Position numbers and translations under genes: made by a program. Below the pieces are notes generated by a model. That model had not been told where the DNA came from and did no database searches. It saw only the letters and a list, made by a program, of their open reading frames with translations. Source: Hyphomicrobiales bacterium (lineage in GTDB: Bacteria; Pseudomonadota; Alphaproteobacteria; Rhizobiales; Rhizobiaceae). From it: DNA of 64,000 bases. Shown in pieces: positions 9,212 to 17,772 of this stretch (its first letter is position 1; every line of letters begins with the position of its first letter). Location: the NCBI GenBank assembly GCA_900489925.1, contig UEHQ01000037.1:51591-115590 (forward strand). Direction: 5' to 3'.

Positions 9212-9514
9212 CCGTGTAGTACAGCTATCGGCGCGGTGGCTTCACCGGCTAGCCGTGCCACGTCAGCTGTTTTGTCAGCTTACTAACTGGCGCCTGCGCT
9301 GAGGCGCCTAGTCAAAACCCGACGTGCGCACAAATAAATAACTATTTAGATACAAATTTTTCGTTATTATCTTCAATTACTTACATGATTTCCTCAGCCT
9401 CGCACCACCAAATCCAGCCTTGACAGACCCGACCTTTCGCTGTCTGTCTTGATCATGGAGGACGTCGGGACGGAGCGCCTGACGTGAGGAGCTTTCGAGG
9501 AGGAAATTGCTGCC
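9212..9514. other. Intergenic with AT-rich core
   Basis: About 300 bases. The part from about 9325 to 9395 is much more AT-rich than the surroundings (for example ataaataactatttag), then a TTGACA hexamer occurs at 9420-9425. It probably carries the promoter for the dehydrogenase pair at 9515. No mobile-element end or gene was recognised. Confidence 0.4.
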
Positions 9515-10525
9515 ATGTTGAGATTTGCCGTCGTCGGGATCGACCATGGGCATACGTTCGATCACGTGAAGGGCCTGCTTGCATCAGGCGCCGAGTTCGT
9601 CGGCTATTGCCCGCAGACATCCGTTCCGGCGCTGCGCGAGAATTTCGAGAAAACCTACCCCGAGATACCGCAGATCGACCGCGATACGCTGTTTGCCGAT
9701 CCATCGATCGACGTGATCTGCATTGCCGCCATACCCTGCGATCGGGCCGGGCTCGCCGTCCGGGCCATGAGAGCCGGTAAGGATGTGATGACCGACAAGC
9801 CAGGGGTGACGACGTTTGCCCAGCTTGAGGAGGTCAGGAAAACGGTTGCGGAAACCGGGCGCATCTTTTCGATCTGCTTTTCCGAGCGCCACTGCGTCCG
9901 CTCGGCGGTCAAGGCGGGAAAGCTGATCCGGGACGGTGCGATCGGGACCGTCATCCAGACGATCGGCATGGGTCCGCACCGACTGCAGCTGCCGACCCGG
10001 CCAGAGTGGTTCTTCGACCCCGAGAAATTCGGTGGCATCATCGTGGATATCGCCTCGCATCAGGTCGATCAGTTTCTCTTCTACACCGGCTCGGCAACGG
10101 GCGAGGTGGTCGCAAGCTCGATCGGCAATTTCGGCATGTCGGAAAAGCCGGCCTTCGAGGATTTCGGCGAGGTGCTGCTTCGCTCCGACAGAGCGTCCGG
10201 CTATGTGCGTGTCGACTGGTTCACGCCAGAGGCCCTGCCGACCTGGGGCGACGGGCGCCTGACGATCCTCGGCACCAAGGGCTATATCGAACTGCGCAAG
10301 TACATCGATATTACAGGCCGGCCGGGCAAAGATCATCTGTTCCTGGTCAACGGGACCGAGATGACGCACATCGATTGCAGCAGCGAGAAGCTCGACTATT
10401 TCGACGCCTTCGCTGCAGACGTGCGCGATCGTACTCAGACGGCGATGTCACAGGAGCACGTCTACGAGGTCTGCCGCCTGTCGCTCGAAGCACAGTCTCG
10501 AGCCGCACGGCTGGGTGCAAGGTGA
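9515..10525 (+). CDS. Gfo/Idh/MocA family oxidoreductase (first of a pair)
   Basis: A 336-residue NAD(P)-dependent dehydrogenase of sugar or inositol-like substrates. The N-terminal Rossmann part starts LRFAVVGIDHGHT, an atypical version of the GxGxxG loop (G-I-D-H-G-H). The usual AGKDVMTDKPG segment (normally EKP) is near residue 90. The C-terminal alpha/beta domain includes FGGIIVDIASHQVDQFLFY near residue 170. The start at 9515 has GAGGAGG upstream. The next gene begins 10 bases later and is of the same family, so the two are almost certainly an operon. Confidence 0.9.
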   Translation: MLRFAVVGIDHGHTFDHVKGLLASGAEFVGYCPQTSVPALRENFEKTYPEIPQIDRDTLFADPSIDVICIAAIPCDRAGLAVRAMRAGKDVMTDKPGVTTFAQLEEVRKTVAETGRIFSICFSERHCVRSAVKAGKLIRDGAIGTVIQTIGMGPHRLQLPTRPEWFFDPEKFGGIIVDIASHQVDQFLFYTGSATGEVVASSIGNFGMSEKPAFEDFGEVLLRSDRASGYVRVDWFTPEALPTWGDGRLTILGTKGYIELRKYIDITGRPGKDHLFLVNGTEMTHIDCSSEKLDYFDAFAADVRDRTQTAMSQEHVYEVCRLSLEAQSRAARLGAR

Positions 10526-10535
10526 GGGCCGAAGC

Positions 10536-11627
10536 ATGACCAGGAAATTTCGCGTTGGCGTCATCGGAGCAGGCATCGCCGCCCGCCATCTGACAGGCTT
10601 TGCCTGGAACAAGGGCCTCTACGAGGTTGTGGTTCTCTGCTCGCTTGACGAAGATCGGGGAAGGGCGCTCTGCGAGGAGTTCAATATTCCTGAGTATACG
10701 CAGGATGCCGAAGCGATGATTGCGAGGGCCGATCTCGATATCATCGACATCTGCACCCCGCCAAGCTCGCATTTCGAGCTTTGCCGCAAGGCAATCGAGG
10801 CCGGCAAGCACGTCATCTGCGAGAAGCCGCTGTTCGGTTCCATCGCCGAAGTCGACGAGATGAGCCAGATCGTCGTCAAGGCCGCGGGTCCGCGGCTTAT
10901 GCCGATCTTCCAGTACCGTTACGGCTCGGGCCTGCAGAAGCTGAAGCTGCTGATGGAGCTCGGCCTCACCGGTGCACCGTTCCTGACGACGATCGAAACC
11001 CATTGGTGGCGCGGCCCCGACTATTATGCGGTCCCGTGGCGCGGCAAATGGGCGACGGAACTCGGCGGCGGCCTGCTCGGTCACGCGATTCACGCGCACG
11101 ACATGCTGAATTATGTGCATGGTGCCTGTGCCGAGATCTTCTCCTATGGGGTCACGCTGGTGAATCCGATCGAGGTCGAAGATACGGCTGCACTTTCGGT
11201 GAAGATGAAGAACGGTTCTCTGGCAAGCCTGTCGATGACGCTTGGCTCCCGAAAAGAGATTTCGCGCCTCCGCTTCTGCTTCAACGACCTCGTCGCCGAA
11301 AGCATCCTCGAGCCTTACACGATGGGCCGCGATCCGTGGACCTTCATCGCCGGCGACGAGGAACACCAGAAGCGCGTGGATGAGGCACTGGCACGCTACG
11401 AGCCACAGGAGGATGGCTATACGCGCCAGTTCGAATTGTTCCATGAGAGCCTTCTCGCCGGCCAGGAGCCGCCGGTGACGCTTGCGGATGCCCGCAACTC
11501 GCTTGAACTGGTGACAGCCGCCTATCAGTCACAGCGTACCGGCCGCCCCACGCCGCTGCCGATCCTTGCCGATCACCCGCTTTATCGTTCGTGGCTTCCG
11601 GAGGGACAGCGACAGGCCGCCGGCTGA
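10536..11627 (+). CDS. Gfo/Idh/MocA family oxidoreductase (second of a pair)
   Basis: A 363-residue sugar-type dehydrogenase. The dinucleotide loop GVIGAGIAARH is near residue 8, the ICEKPLFGSIAEVDEM segment near residue 97, and the catalytic-domain signature GGGLLGHAIHAHDML near residue 180. Start ATG 10536 with GTGAGGG upstream; the in-frame codon at 10515 overlaps the upstream gene and is not needed. Two tandem paralogues often catalyse linked steps, such as oxidation and keto-sugar reduction, but the substrate is not evident and no transporter or regulator adjoins. Confidence 0.92.
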   Translation: MTRKFRVGVIGAGIAARHLTGFAWNKGLYEVVVLCSLDEDRGRALCEEFNIPEYTQDAEAMIARADLDIIDICTPPSSHFELCRKAIEAGKHVICEKPLFGSIAEVDEMSQIVVKAAGPRLMPIFQYRYGSGLQKLKLLMELGLTGAPFLTTIETHWWRGPDYYAVPWRGKWATELGGGLLGHAIHAHDMLNYVHGACAEIFSYGVTLVNPIEVEDTAALSVKMKNGSLASLSMTLGSRKEISRLRFCFNDLVAESILEPYTMGRDPWTFIAGDEEHQKRVDEALARYEPQEDGYTRQFELFHESLLAGQEPPVTLADARNSLELVTAAYQSQRTGRPTPLPILADHPLYRSWLPEGQRQAAG

Positions 11628-11752
11628 AGAAGATCTCGTAGCAACTATGAAGAAAATCAGATGAGATCGATGCTGTCGAAGTAACGACTTGATAAGTTCG
11701 ATTTGCAAACCTCGATCCATCGATTTTCATTCTTGCGTTGTCGAGGTCATTC

Positions 11753-12007
11753 ATGTTTCGAAGCAAAGACGATTGGATCAACCAGCGCGCCTATGCGATC
11801 TGGGAGGCGGCTGGTCGGCCGCAGGGACACGGCAGCGAACACTGGCAGCAGGCAGCATGCGAGTATGAGATGCTGGAAAGGACGCGGGCGTCCGTCGATG
11901 GCAGCGAACTGATCGAGCGACTGAAGACGATGGGACGGCTGATGCGCGCGGCCGATGAGCAGAGTGCGCCCACCAGCAAAACGGCCAAGCGCTCCTCCGC
12001 GCGCTGA
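11753..12007 (+). CDS. DUF2934 domain-containing protein
   Basis: An 84-residue small protein. The segment RAYAIWEAAGRPQGHGSEHW followed by QAACEYEM matches the DUF2934 pattern (roughly 40 residues, common in rhizobia, unknown function). The C-terminal tail is Lys/Ser/Thr-rich (SAPTSKTAKRSSAR), possibly disordered. The ATG at 11753 is preferred over an upstream TTG at 11738. Confidence 0.8.
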   Translation: MFRSKDDWINQRAYAIWEAAGRPQGHGSEHWQQAACEYEMLERTRASVDGSELIERLKTMGRLMRAADEQSAPTSKTAKRSSAR

Positions 12008-12134
12008 GGCACCCCCCCGCCTCCCGATCCCGGTCTAGCCGACCGGCGACGAACCTCCTATAGAATGGCGTAGATCGCACCGATGCTCCTTACGTGGAGC
12101 AACCGTTTTGCCGCACATTCAGAGATGAGACAGC

Positions 12135-12662
12135 ATGAGCCAGCTCCCCCAGATCGATTACGACACAGCCTCGGAAGAGATCCGCGCAGCGCACGACGAG
12201 GAAATGCGTGTGCGTGGGCGCATGACCAACATGAAACGAACGCTGCTGCATTCGCCGGCCGCGCACCGCATCTACGCCGAATGGTTCACGCTTCGCGGCG
12301 AGCTTGCCGCGATCAAGGATCGGCCGATCTGGATTTTCTCTCACGCCATTTCCAAGGCCAGTAACTCCAGGATCGCCGTCACCTTCTTTCGTCGTGCCCT
12401 GATCAATGCCGGCTTCAATCCGGACGCGCTGGAACTGTCCGAAGAAGAAGCACTGCTCGACGCTTTCGGCAGGGCGATTGTGGCCAATTCAAATGCCGTC
12501 CCGGCCGAGATATGGACGAAACTGAAGGCGCGCTACGATAGCAAGACGCTTGTCGATCTCGTCGCTTTCGCAGGCATCATGATTGCCACCGCAGTCTTCA
12601 ACAACGTCGTCGAAGTCGACTTCGATCCCGAGCTCGAAGCGTTCGCCGCACCGAACACCTGA
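12135..12662 (+). CDS. Carboxymuconolactone decarboxylase/AhpD-like fold protein without redox cysteines
   Basis: A 175-residue all-helical protein with the layout of the CMD/AhpD-like family (SPAAHRIYAEWFTLRGEL, then IFSHAISKASNSRIAVTFFR, then a C-terminal LVDLVAFAGIMIATAVFNN). It has no Cys residues, so the CxxC peroxidase centre of AhpD is absent and an antioxidant role by that chemistry is unlikely. Length and the final helix fit rhizobial CMD-like proteins. Role unknown. The family call is from pattern only. Confidence 0.7.
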   Translation: MSQLPQIDYDTASEEIRAAHDEEMRVRGRMTNMKRTLLHSPAAHRIYAEWFTLRGELAAIKDRPIWIFSHAISKASNSRIAVTFFRRALINAGFNPDALELSEEEALLDAFGRAIVANSNAVPAEIWTKLKARYDSKTLVDLVAFAGIMIATAVFNNVVEVDFDPELEAFAAPNT

Positions 12663-12799
12663 CATCTCGAGACCGGGTGGGTTTGGCCACGACGTGGCTA
12701 TTGCCGGCATCGGATTGTCGGTCCCGCCACCGCAAACAATAATGGCCGGGTCCAAACTTGGATTATAATGCCTTCAGCGTCCGTTTCAGGGAGCTCAAC

Positions 12800-13063
12800 A
12801 TGCGCATCGTTTCAGTGATCGCGGCGTTGCTGGCAGCGGTTCCTTTGGTAGCCTGCACCACGGCAGGCGAACCGCAGCCGATCAAGGGTAGCCTGACATA
12901 TGGCGGCAAGGTGATACATTCGCCTTACAAGCCGGGAACGGTCATTGACAACACCTTCCTCGGCAAGTTCGGTTACCGCATATCGGAACGCTACGTCGTT
13001 CAGCCCGATGGAACGCTGAAGCTCACCTATCAGAGAAGCGGGCAGGACTACTACATCGAGTGA
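12800..13063 (+). CDS. Small lipoprotein-like exported protein
   Basis: An 87-residue product. MRIVSVIAALLAAVPLVAC gives a signal sequence ending in a lipobox-like L-V-A-C, so Cys19 could be lipidated. The mature part is short, with GGKVIHSPYKPGT and DGTLKLTYQR segments, and looks beta-rich. The ATG at 12800 fits the signal peptide; the longer frame from 12758 would bury it. Function unknown. A hairpin at 13097-13122 lies between this gene and the convergent small gene. Confidence 0.7.
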   Translation: MRIVSVIAALLAAVPLVACTTAGEPQPIKGSLTYGGKVIHSPYKPGTVIDNTFLGKFGYRISERYVVQPDGTLKLTYQRSGQDYYIE

Positions 13064-13096
13064 CCTGCCTCAGCGAAGGTGCGCTCAAAGGCTAAT

Positions 13097-13122
13097 GAGG
13101 CGCGATCGTGATCGGTCGCCTC
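13097..13122. terminator. Hairpin between convergent genes, possible bidirectional terminator
   Basis: GAGGCG and CGCCTC pair as outer arms and CGATC with GATCG as inner arms around a 2-base loop, with a small bulge. It sits just after the stop codons of two convergent genes (12800-13063 plus, 13125-13274 minus). There is no strong T-run, so intrinsic termination is not certain. Confidence 0.4.
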
Positions 13123-13124
13123 CG

Positions 13125-13274
13125 CTATTTCTCCTGGACCGAAATGCCTTTCTCTCCGATCGAAATATCGACGCCCGCAGGTTTCGTCTCCTCGCGAAAG
13201 ATGTAGATCCCCATGCCAATCACCACCACGAGCAAGGCGCCGACCAAGAAGTAAAGACCATTCCGATTATTCAT
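13125..13274 (-). CDS. Small single-span membrane protein, 49 residues
   Basis: Starts MNNRNGLYFLVGALLVVVIG and has one membrane segment (about residues 7-24), then a polar tail rich in charged residues ending GEKGISVQEK. The ATG at 13274 has GGGGATGG upstream; the frame extends to 13337 but without a good start. Short proteins of this form are widespread in Rhizobiaceae and uncharacterised. Confidence 0.7.
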   Translation of the reverse strand: MNNRNGLYFLVGALLVVVIGMGIYIFREETKPAGVDISIGEKGISVQEK

Positions 13275-13405
13275 TTCCATCCCCTGTTGCTGATTCCCTG
13301 AAATAGGGGCCTCAACCGAGTTGGCAACCGCCGCCATTGCTGCGGTGAGCCCGACGCCCAGAATCGGGTGGTCTGAACCGGGTTGATTGCAATGATACCG
13401 TTTGG

Positions 13406-14869
13406 TCAGCTGGACGAACGAACACGGCTCACAGCTTTTACCTTGGCGGCAAGCTCGCCGGCGACGAAGGCTGCGTGCTCGGTAATCTGCGGCAAGCCCA
13501 TGAGCTCGCCGAATGTACCGCGCGCCAACGGCCCGGCGATCAGCAGCGAAGGATCCGCACTCGTTCCGTCTGCCAGTGCTTCCGACCGCTCGTTGCAGGC
13601 AATCCCCAGCCCCGTCGGATCGAGCTGCAGGTGCCCGCTGTCACGCAGCGACGTTAGCCATGGCTGACTGTCGAGAATGCCGCCATGGGCCGGCCCCGTG
13701 GTGACGACCACCGCATCGAAGGTACGATCGACCGGCGCGGCGTGGCGCCTGCGCAGGCTGACATGAATGGTATCGCCCTCAAGCCGGACCTGTCCGACGG
13801 AGGCGGCAAGAACCTCCATACGGCCATCGTCGACTGCCTCGTTCAGCACATCTTCCACCTGCGGCGCGATGCGAAAGCGGTGCACGTCCCAGAAGGGCCG
13901 AAGGTGCCTGACAAGCCGCTGGCGTTCGCTGACAGGAAGGTTCTGCCAGATTGCGTGGCCATGCCCTCGCACCTGATCGATCACGGCATGCCATGTCAGT
14001 CCCGCGTTGGAAGCATCGGCAATCGTCTGGCGGATCTTTCGGAGGAGCAATGTTGCGCTGTGCGCTGGCGCCTCCTCGAATTCTCCGAAAGGATCCTGCG
14101 GAAACGGCGCATGGCCTCGCGATCTGAGCCCGCGCCTGGAAATCGAGGTGATCGGCCCGCGATGGCCGTTGCGCGCAAGCGAGGCGACGATATCGGCTGC
14201 GGTCAGGCCGTTGCCGACGATCAGCAGGCGATCGTCCTTGCCGATCACGTCGAGCGACGCAGGCACGGTCGAATCCGCGACGAACCGTGGATGGTCCTCG
14301 AGCACGGCCAGATTGCGCGGGGTGAGGGGTGAAGGATGGCTGGTGGAGACGACGAGGAAATCGGCAAAGGTCTGGCCACCCTGGCTGTCGGATATTCGCC
14401 AGAGCCGACCGTCGCGCGTCACGCCGGTGACAAGCGCGCGGCGATGGCGAACGGCGCCGCTTTGGACGAACGGCAGCAAAGCTGCGGCCACGTAGGCGCC
14501 AAAGAGATGGCGTTGCGGAAAAAGGCTGCCATCCGGTCGATGAGCTGCCGGGTCATCGGCGACGGCATCGTTACGCTCGATCCATTCGAGAAAATCCTCC
14601 GGATGGTCCGGCAGCAGGCTCATGCGGGCCGCCGGCACATTGATCCGATGGGCGGGATCGAGCGTGTCATAGGCGAGGCCACGTCCGATTTCGCGGCGTG
14701 GCTCGAATACGATGATCGCCGGTGGCGTCTCTGCCAAGCCGAGCGCCAGATGGTAGGCCACCCCGGCGCCGGAGACACCGCCTCCGATAATCGCCACCAC
14801 TGGTCGGCGGTATCCCGCGTTGGCCGCGAGAGGCGCGTCGGTTCGGGCGGGAGTGTCATTCTCGGTCAC
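13406..14869 (-). CDS. FAD/NAD(P)-binding flavoprotein (NAD_binding_9-like)
   Basis: A 487-residue protein. VVAIIGGGVSGAGVAYHL near residue 25 is the FAD Rossmann loop; GRGLAYDTLDPAHRINVPAA near residue 65 is characteristic of the FAD-NAD(P)-binding domain family PF13454, and LLIVGNGLTAADIVASLARN near residue 210 is a second dinucleotide loop. GTG start at 14869 with GGA upstream. Divergent from the metQ-like gene with 250 bases between. Similar proteins often neighbour organosulfur or siderophore genes; here the sulfur setting suggests a redox role in that block (inference). Confidence 0.85.
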   Translation of the reverse strand: MTENDTPARTDAPLAANAGYRRPVVAIIGGGVSGAGVAYHLALGLAETPPAIIVFEPRREIGRGLAYDTLDPAHRINVPAARMSLLPDHPEDFLEWIERNDAVADDPAAHRPDGSLFPQRHLFGAYVAAALLPFVQSGAVRHRRALVTGVTRDGRLWRISDSQGGQTFADFLVVSTSHPSPLTPRNLAVLEDHPRFVADSTVPASLDVIGKDDRLLIVGNGLTAADIVASLARNGHRGPITSISRRGLRSRGHAPFPQDPFGEFEEAPAHSATLLLRKIRQTIADASNAGLTWHAVIDQVRGHGHAIWQNLPVSERQRLVRHLRPFWDVHRFRIAPQVEDVLNEAVDDGRMEVLAASVGQVRLEGDTIHVSLRRRHAAPVDRTFDAVVVTTGPAHGGILDSQPWLTSLRDSGHLQLDPTGLGIACNERSEALADGTSADPSLLIAGPLARGTFGELMGLPQITEHAAFVAGELAAKVKAVSRVRSSS

Positions 14870-15119
14870 GATGGCGATCCATGCGCATAATATGCTTCGG
14901 GCGGAAACGGTTATAATCTAAGATGGCACGCTAGGGCCCGCAACGGCAATATTCTACAAAAAAACTAGAATTTTATGCCGTGAATATACGCACTCGTCGG
15001 AAGAGTATTTCCACGCTGCAGTGCAATAGAGATCGGCATACTTGGTTTCTCCTGCTCCTTTTTGAAATTATCACGCCGTTCGAGGCTCGCCTCACCAATA
15101 CAAGACGGGAAACACCACA

Positions 15120-15956
15120 ATGAACAAGAAGACGTCCTCCAACCTCAGCCTGACACGCCGCGCGAGCCTTGTTGCCATCGCCGCCTCGGCAGCGGCACTG
15201 GCCACCTTTGCAGCGCCTGTCGCCTCCTTTGCGGAAGACAAGTCGATCAAGGTCGGCATCATGAGCGGCGAAGACGAAGACGTCTGGCGCGTCGTGGCCG
15301 AGCAGGCGGCAAAGAATGGGCTGAAGATCGAAGCTGTCGTCTTCAACGACTATACGCAGCCGAATGAAGCACTCGAGCGCGGCGAAATCGACGCCAACGC
15401 GTTCCAGCATCAGCCCTATCTCGACAACCAGATCGCCCAGCACGGCTACCATATCGTCAATGTCGGCTACACCGGCGTTTGGCCGATCGGCCTCTACACG
15501 AAGAAGTACAAGTCCGTTTCCGAAATCCCGGAAGGTGCTTCCATCGGCGTTCCGAATGACCCGTCGAACGAAGGCCGCGCCCTGCGCGTCCTGCAGAACG
15601 AGGGCATCATCAAGCTCAAGGACGGCACCGGCATCCTCGCGACCGTGACAGATATCGTCGAGAACCCGAAGAATGTGGAAATCAAGGAACTCGATGCCGG
15701 CGTCGTTGGCCGAGCCATCGACGACCTCGACGGCGCTGTGGTCAACACCGACTGGGCCCTGAAGAGCGGTCTTTCCGCTTCCGACCGCATCGCCCAGGAG
15801 CCGATCGCCGACAACCCCTACCGCAACTTCATCGCAGTCAAGCAGGGCAGCGAGAAGGAAGCCTGGGTCAAGACGCTTGTTTCGGCCTACCAGAACGACA
15901 CGGTTAAAGCCGAGTTCGACAAGGTGTATAAGGGTACCGGCGTCAGCGCCTACTGA
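15120..15956 (+). CDS. MetQ/NlpA-family ABC substrate-binding protein
   Basis: A 278-residue periplasmic binding protein with a twin-Arg-like signal region (SLTRRASLVAIAASAAAL), cleaved near VASFA-ED. No Cys follows the cleavage site, so unlike classical MetQ it is probably free in the periplasm rather than a lipoprotein. Family marks: KVGIMSGEDEDVWRVVAEQA, NEALERGEIDANAFQHQPYL, and GVPNDPSNEGRALRVLQ. Followed by the ATPase and permease genes. Ligand may be methionine or another sulfur compound; the wider neighbourhood is organosulfur-like. Confidence 0.93.
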   Translation: MNKKTSSNLSLTRRASLVAIAASAAALATFAAPVASFAEDKSIKVGIMSGEDEDVWRVVAEQAAKNGLKIEAVVFNDYTQPNEALERGEIDANAFQHQPYLDNQIAQHGYHIVNVGYTGVWPIGLYTKKYKSVSEIPEGASIGVPNDPSNEGRALRVLQNEGIIKLKDGTGILATVTDIVENPKNVEIKELDAGVVGRAIDDLDGAVVNTDWALKSGLSASDRIAQEPIADNPYRNFIAVKQGSEKEAWVKTLVSAYQNDTVKAEFDKVYKGTGVSAY

Positions 15957-16052
15957 TCATAACATTTCGCACCGAGGGGTTAGGTGCGTTGAACAAGGCG
16001 GTCCGGGCGTTCCTTGCCTGGGCCGCCTTGGGCATTTCCGAAGGGAAAGACC

Positions 16053-17138
16053 ATGAATTCGTTTGTTTCCGCCTCCACGATCGAGGCGCCACCGCAGAGC
16101 GCGCCGGAGGAGGTGGTTCGGCTCGTCGACGTGCAACGGCATTTTGGCAAGACCCCCGCGCTCGACGGCATTTCGCTCACCGTGCGAAAGGGAGAGATCG
16201 TCGGCATCATCGGTCGCAGCGGCGCCGGGAAATCCACGCTGATCCGCTGCCTGAACGGTCTTGAACGGCCCGATAGCGGCGAGATCGAGATCGAGGGCCG
16301 CAGCATCACCGGTCTCGACGAAAAGGAGCTGCAGCCGCTGCGTCGTCGTGTCGGGATGATTTTTCAGCACTTCAACCTCCTGTCGGCAAAGACGGTCGAA
16401 GACAATGTGGCACTGCCGCTGAAGATCGCCGGTGTCGGCAAGGCCGAACGGCTGAAGCGCGCGCACGAGCTGTTGGAGCTTGTTGGGCTTGCAGACAAGG
16501 CAAGGGCTTATCCTTCCTCCCTTTCAGGCGGCCAGAAGCAGCGCGTCGGCATTGCGCGCGCGCTGTCAGCGCGACCGGCGCTGCTTCTTTCGGACGAGGC
16601 AACGTCCGCTCTCGATCCCGAGACGACACGCTCGATCCTCGCGCTGCTCAAGGACATCAATCGTAAGCTTGGGCTGACCATCCTTCTCATCACCCATGAG
16701 ATGGAAGTCGTACGCAACATCGCCGATCGCGTAGCGGTGATCGATGCGGGCCGCATCGTCGAGGAGGGCCAGGTGTGGTCGGTGTTTGCCGATCCGAAGG
16801 CGCCCATCACAAAGAGCCTGCTTGCCGGCAGCCGCCCTCAGCTACCGGAGCATATCGCGGCTCGTCTGTCTCCCGACACCGGAACCGAAGCGATCCTCAG
16901 CATTGATCTGGCCGGACCGGAGGCGCAGGGCGCTTTGTTTGCCGACCTCTCCGCGGCTCTGCCGCACTCCAGCCGCCTGGTTCACGGCGGCATCGATCAC
17001 ATCCAGAACCAGCCTGTGGCGCGGTTCTTCGTGGCCGTCCCGACGCGCGATCCAGCGCTCAAGGACAAGGTCGTGCAATTTCTGAAGGCTCGCTCGGCGC
17101 GAGTGGAGGTGCTTGGTTATGACACCGATCATGTTTAA
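16053..17138 (+). CDS. metN: MetN-family ABC transporter ATP-binding protein
   Basis: A 361-residue ATPase. Walker A GRSGAGKST is at residues 54-62, signature LSGGQKQRVGIARAL follows near residue 155, and Walker B LLLSDEATSALD next. The C-terminal about 80 residues form a NIL-type regulatory domain as in MetN, which in E. coli senses methionine. Start ATG 16053 with GAAGGGAAAG upstream. The gene overlaps the permease gene by 20 bases. Substrate by context: methionine or a related sulfur compound. Confidence 0.93.
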   Translation: MNSFVSASTIEAPPQSAPEEVVRLVDVQRHFGKTPALDGISLTVRKGEIVGIIGRSGAGKSTLIRCLNGLERPDSGEIEIEGRSITGLDEKELQPLRRRVGMIFQHFNLLSAKTVEDNVALPLKIAGVGKAERLKRAHELLELVGLADKARAYPSSLSGGQKQRVGIARALSARPALLLSDEATSALDPETTRSILALLKDINRKLGLTILLITHEMEVVRNIADRVAVIDAGRIVEEGQVWSVFADPKAPITKSLLAGSRPQLPEHIAARLSPDTGTEAILSIDLAGPEAQGALFADLSAALPHSSRLVHGGIDHIQNQPVARFFVAVPTRDPALKDKVVQFLKARSARVEVLGYDTDHV

Positions 17139-17772
17139 TCTTCTGCTTCGCTCCCTCTGGGAGACGATCCTGATGACCGGTGCTTCGGGCCTGATCTCCC
17201 TGGTTTTCGGCCTGCCGCTCGGACTGGCGCTGGTACTGACGAACAAGGGCGGCATTGCCGAAAATCTCTGGATCAACGGCATCCTCGGCGCCATCGTCAA
17301 CGGTTTCCGCGCCGTCCCGTTCATCATCCTGCTCGTGGCACTGATCCCGCTGACGCGCCTGATCGTCGGCACCGCGCTCGGCACCTGGGCTGCGATCGTC
17401 CCACTCGCCATTGCCGCGACGCCCTATTACGCCCGCATTGCGGAAGTGTCGCTGCGCGAAGTCGATCGCGGTCTGATCGATGCGGTGCGCGCCATGGGCG
17501 GCAATCGCTGGACGATCGTTCGGGAAGTGCTGGTGCCCGAGGCGCTGCCCGGCATCGTTGCCGGCTTCACCGTGACGCTGGTGACACTGATCGGCGCGTC
17601 GGCCATGGCTGGCGCGATCGGCGCTGGCGGGCTCGGTGACCTTGCGATCCGCTACGGCTACCAGCGCTTCGAAACGGCCATCATGGTTGCAGTCGTCGCG
17701 GTCCTCATCGTTCTCGTTTGTGGCATGCAGTGGCTCGGCGACCGGCTGGTCCACAGGCTGGACCACAAGTAA
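17119..17772 (+). CDS. metI: MetI-family ABC transporter permease
   Basis: A 217-residue inner-membrane permease with about five membrane segments. The ABC permease EAA loop includes AMGGNRWTIVREVLVPEALPG near residue 130. Start ATG 17119 has GGAGGT 8 bases upstream, inside the 3' end of metN. Its stop codon is directly adjacent to the stop of the convergent LLM gene (17773), leaving no intergenic terminator. Confidence 0.94.
   Translation: MTPIMFNLLLRSLWETILMTGASGLISLVFGLPLGLALVLTNKGGIAENLWINGILGAIVNGFRAVPFIILLVALIPLTRLIVGTALGTWAAIVPLAIAATPYYARIAEVSLREVDRGLIDAVRAMGGNRWTIVREVLVPEALPGIVAGFTVTLVTLIGASAMAGAIGAGGLGDLAIRYGYQRFETAIMVAVVAVLIVLVCGMQWLGDRLVHRLDHK

Noticed and set aside
9325..9395. 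AT-rich stretch as a mobile-element remnant
   Set aside because: No terminal repeats, transposase fragment or target duplication were seen; it may simply be promoter DNA.
13097..13122. Strong intrinsic terminator
   Set aside because: The hairpin is sound but has no adjoining T-run, so only a weak terminator call was kept.
14870..15119. Possible SAM riboswitch upstream of the metQ-like gene
   Set aside because: The leader was read for a conserved SAM-II-like core and pseudoknot pattern; only an AT-rich piece with TTCTA/TAGAA arms around an A-run was found, not a convincing aptamer.
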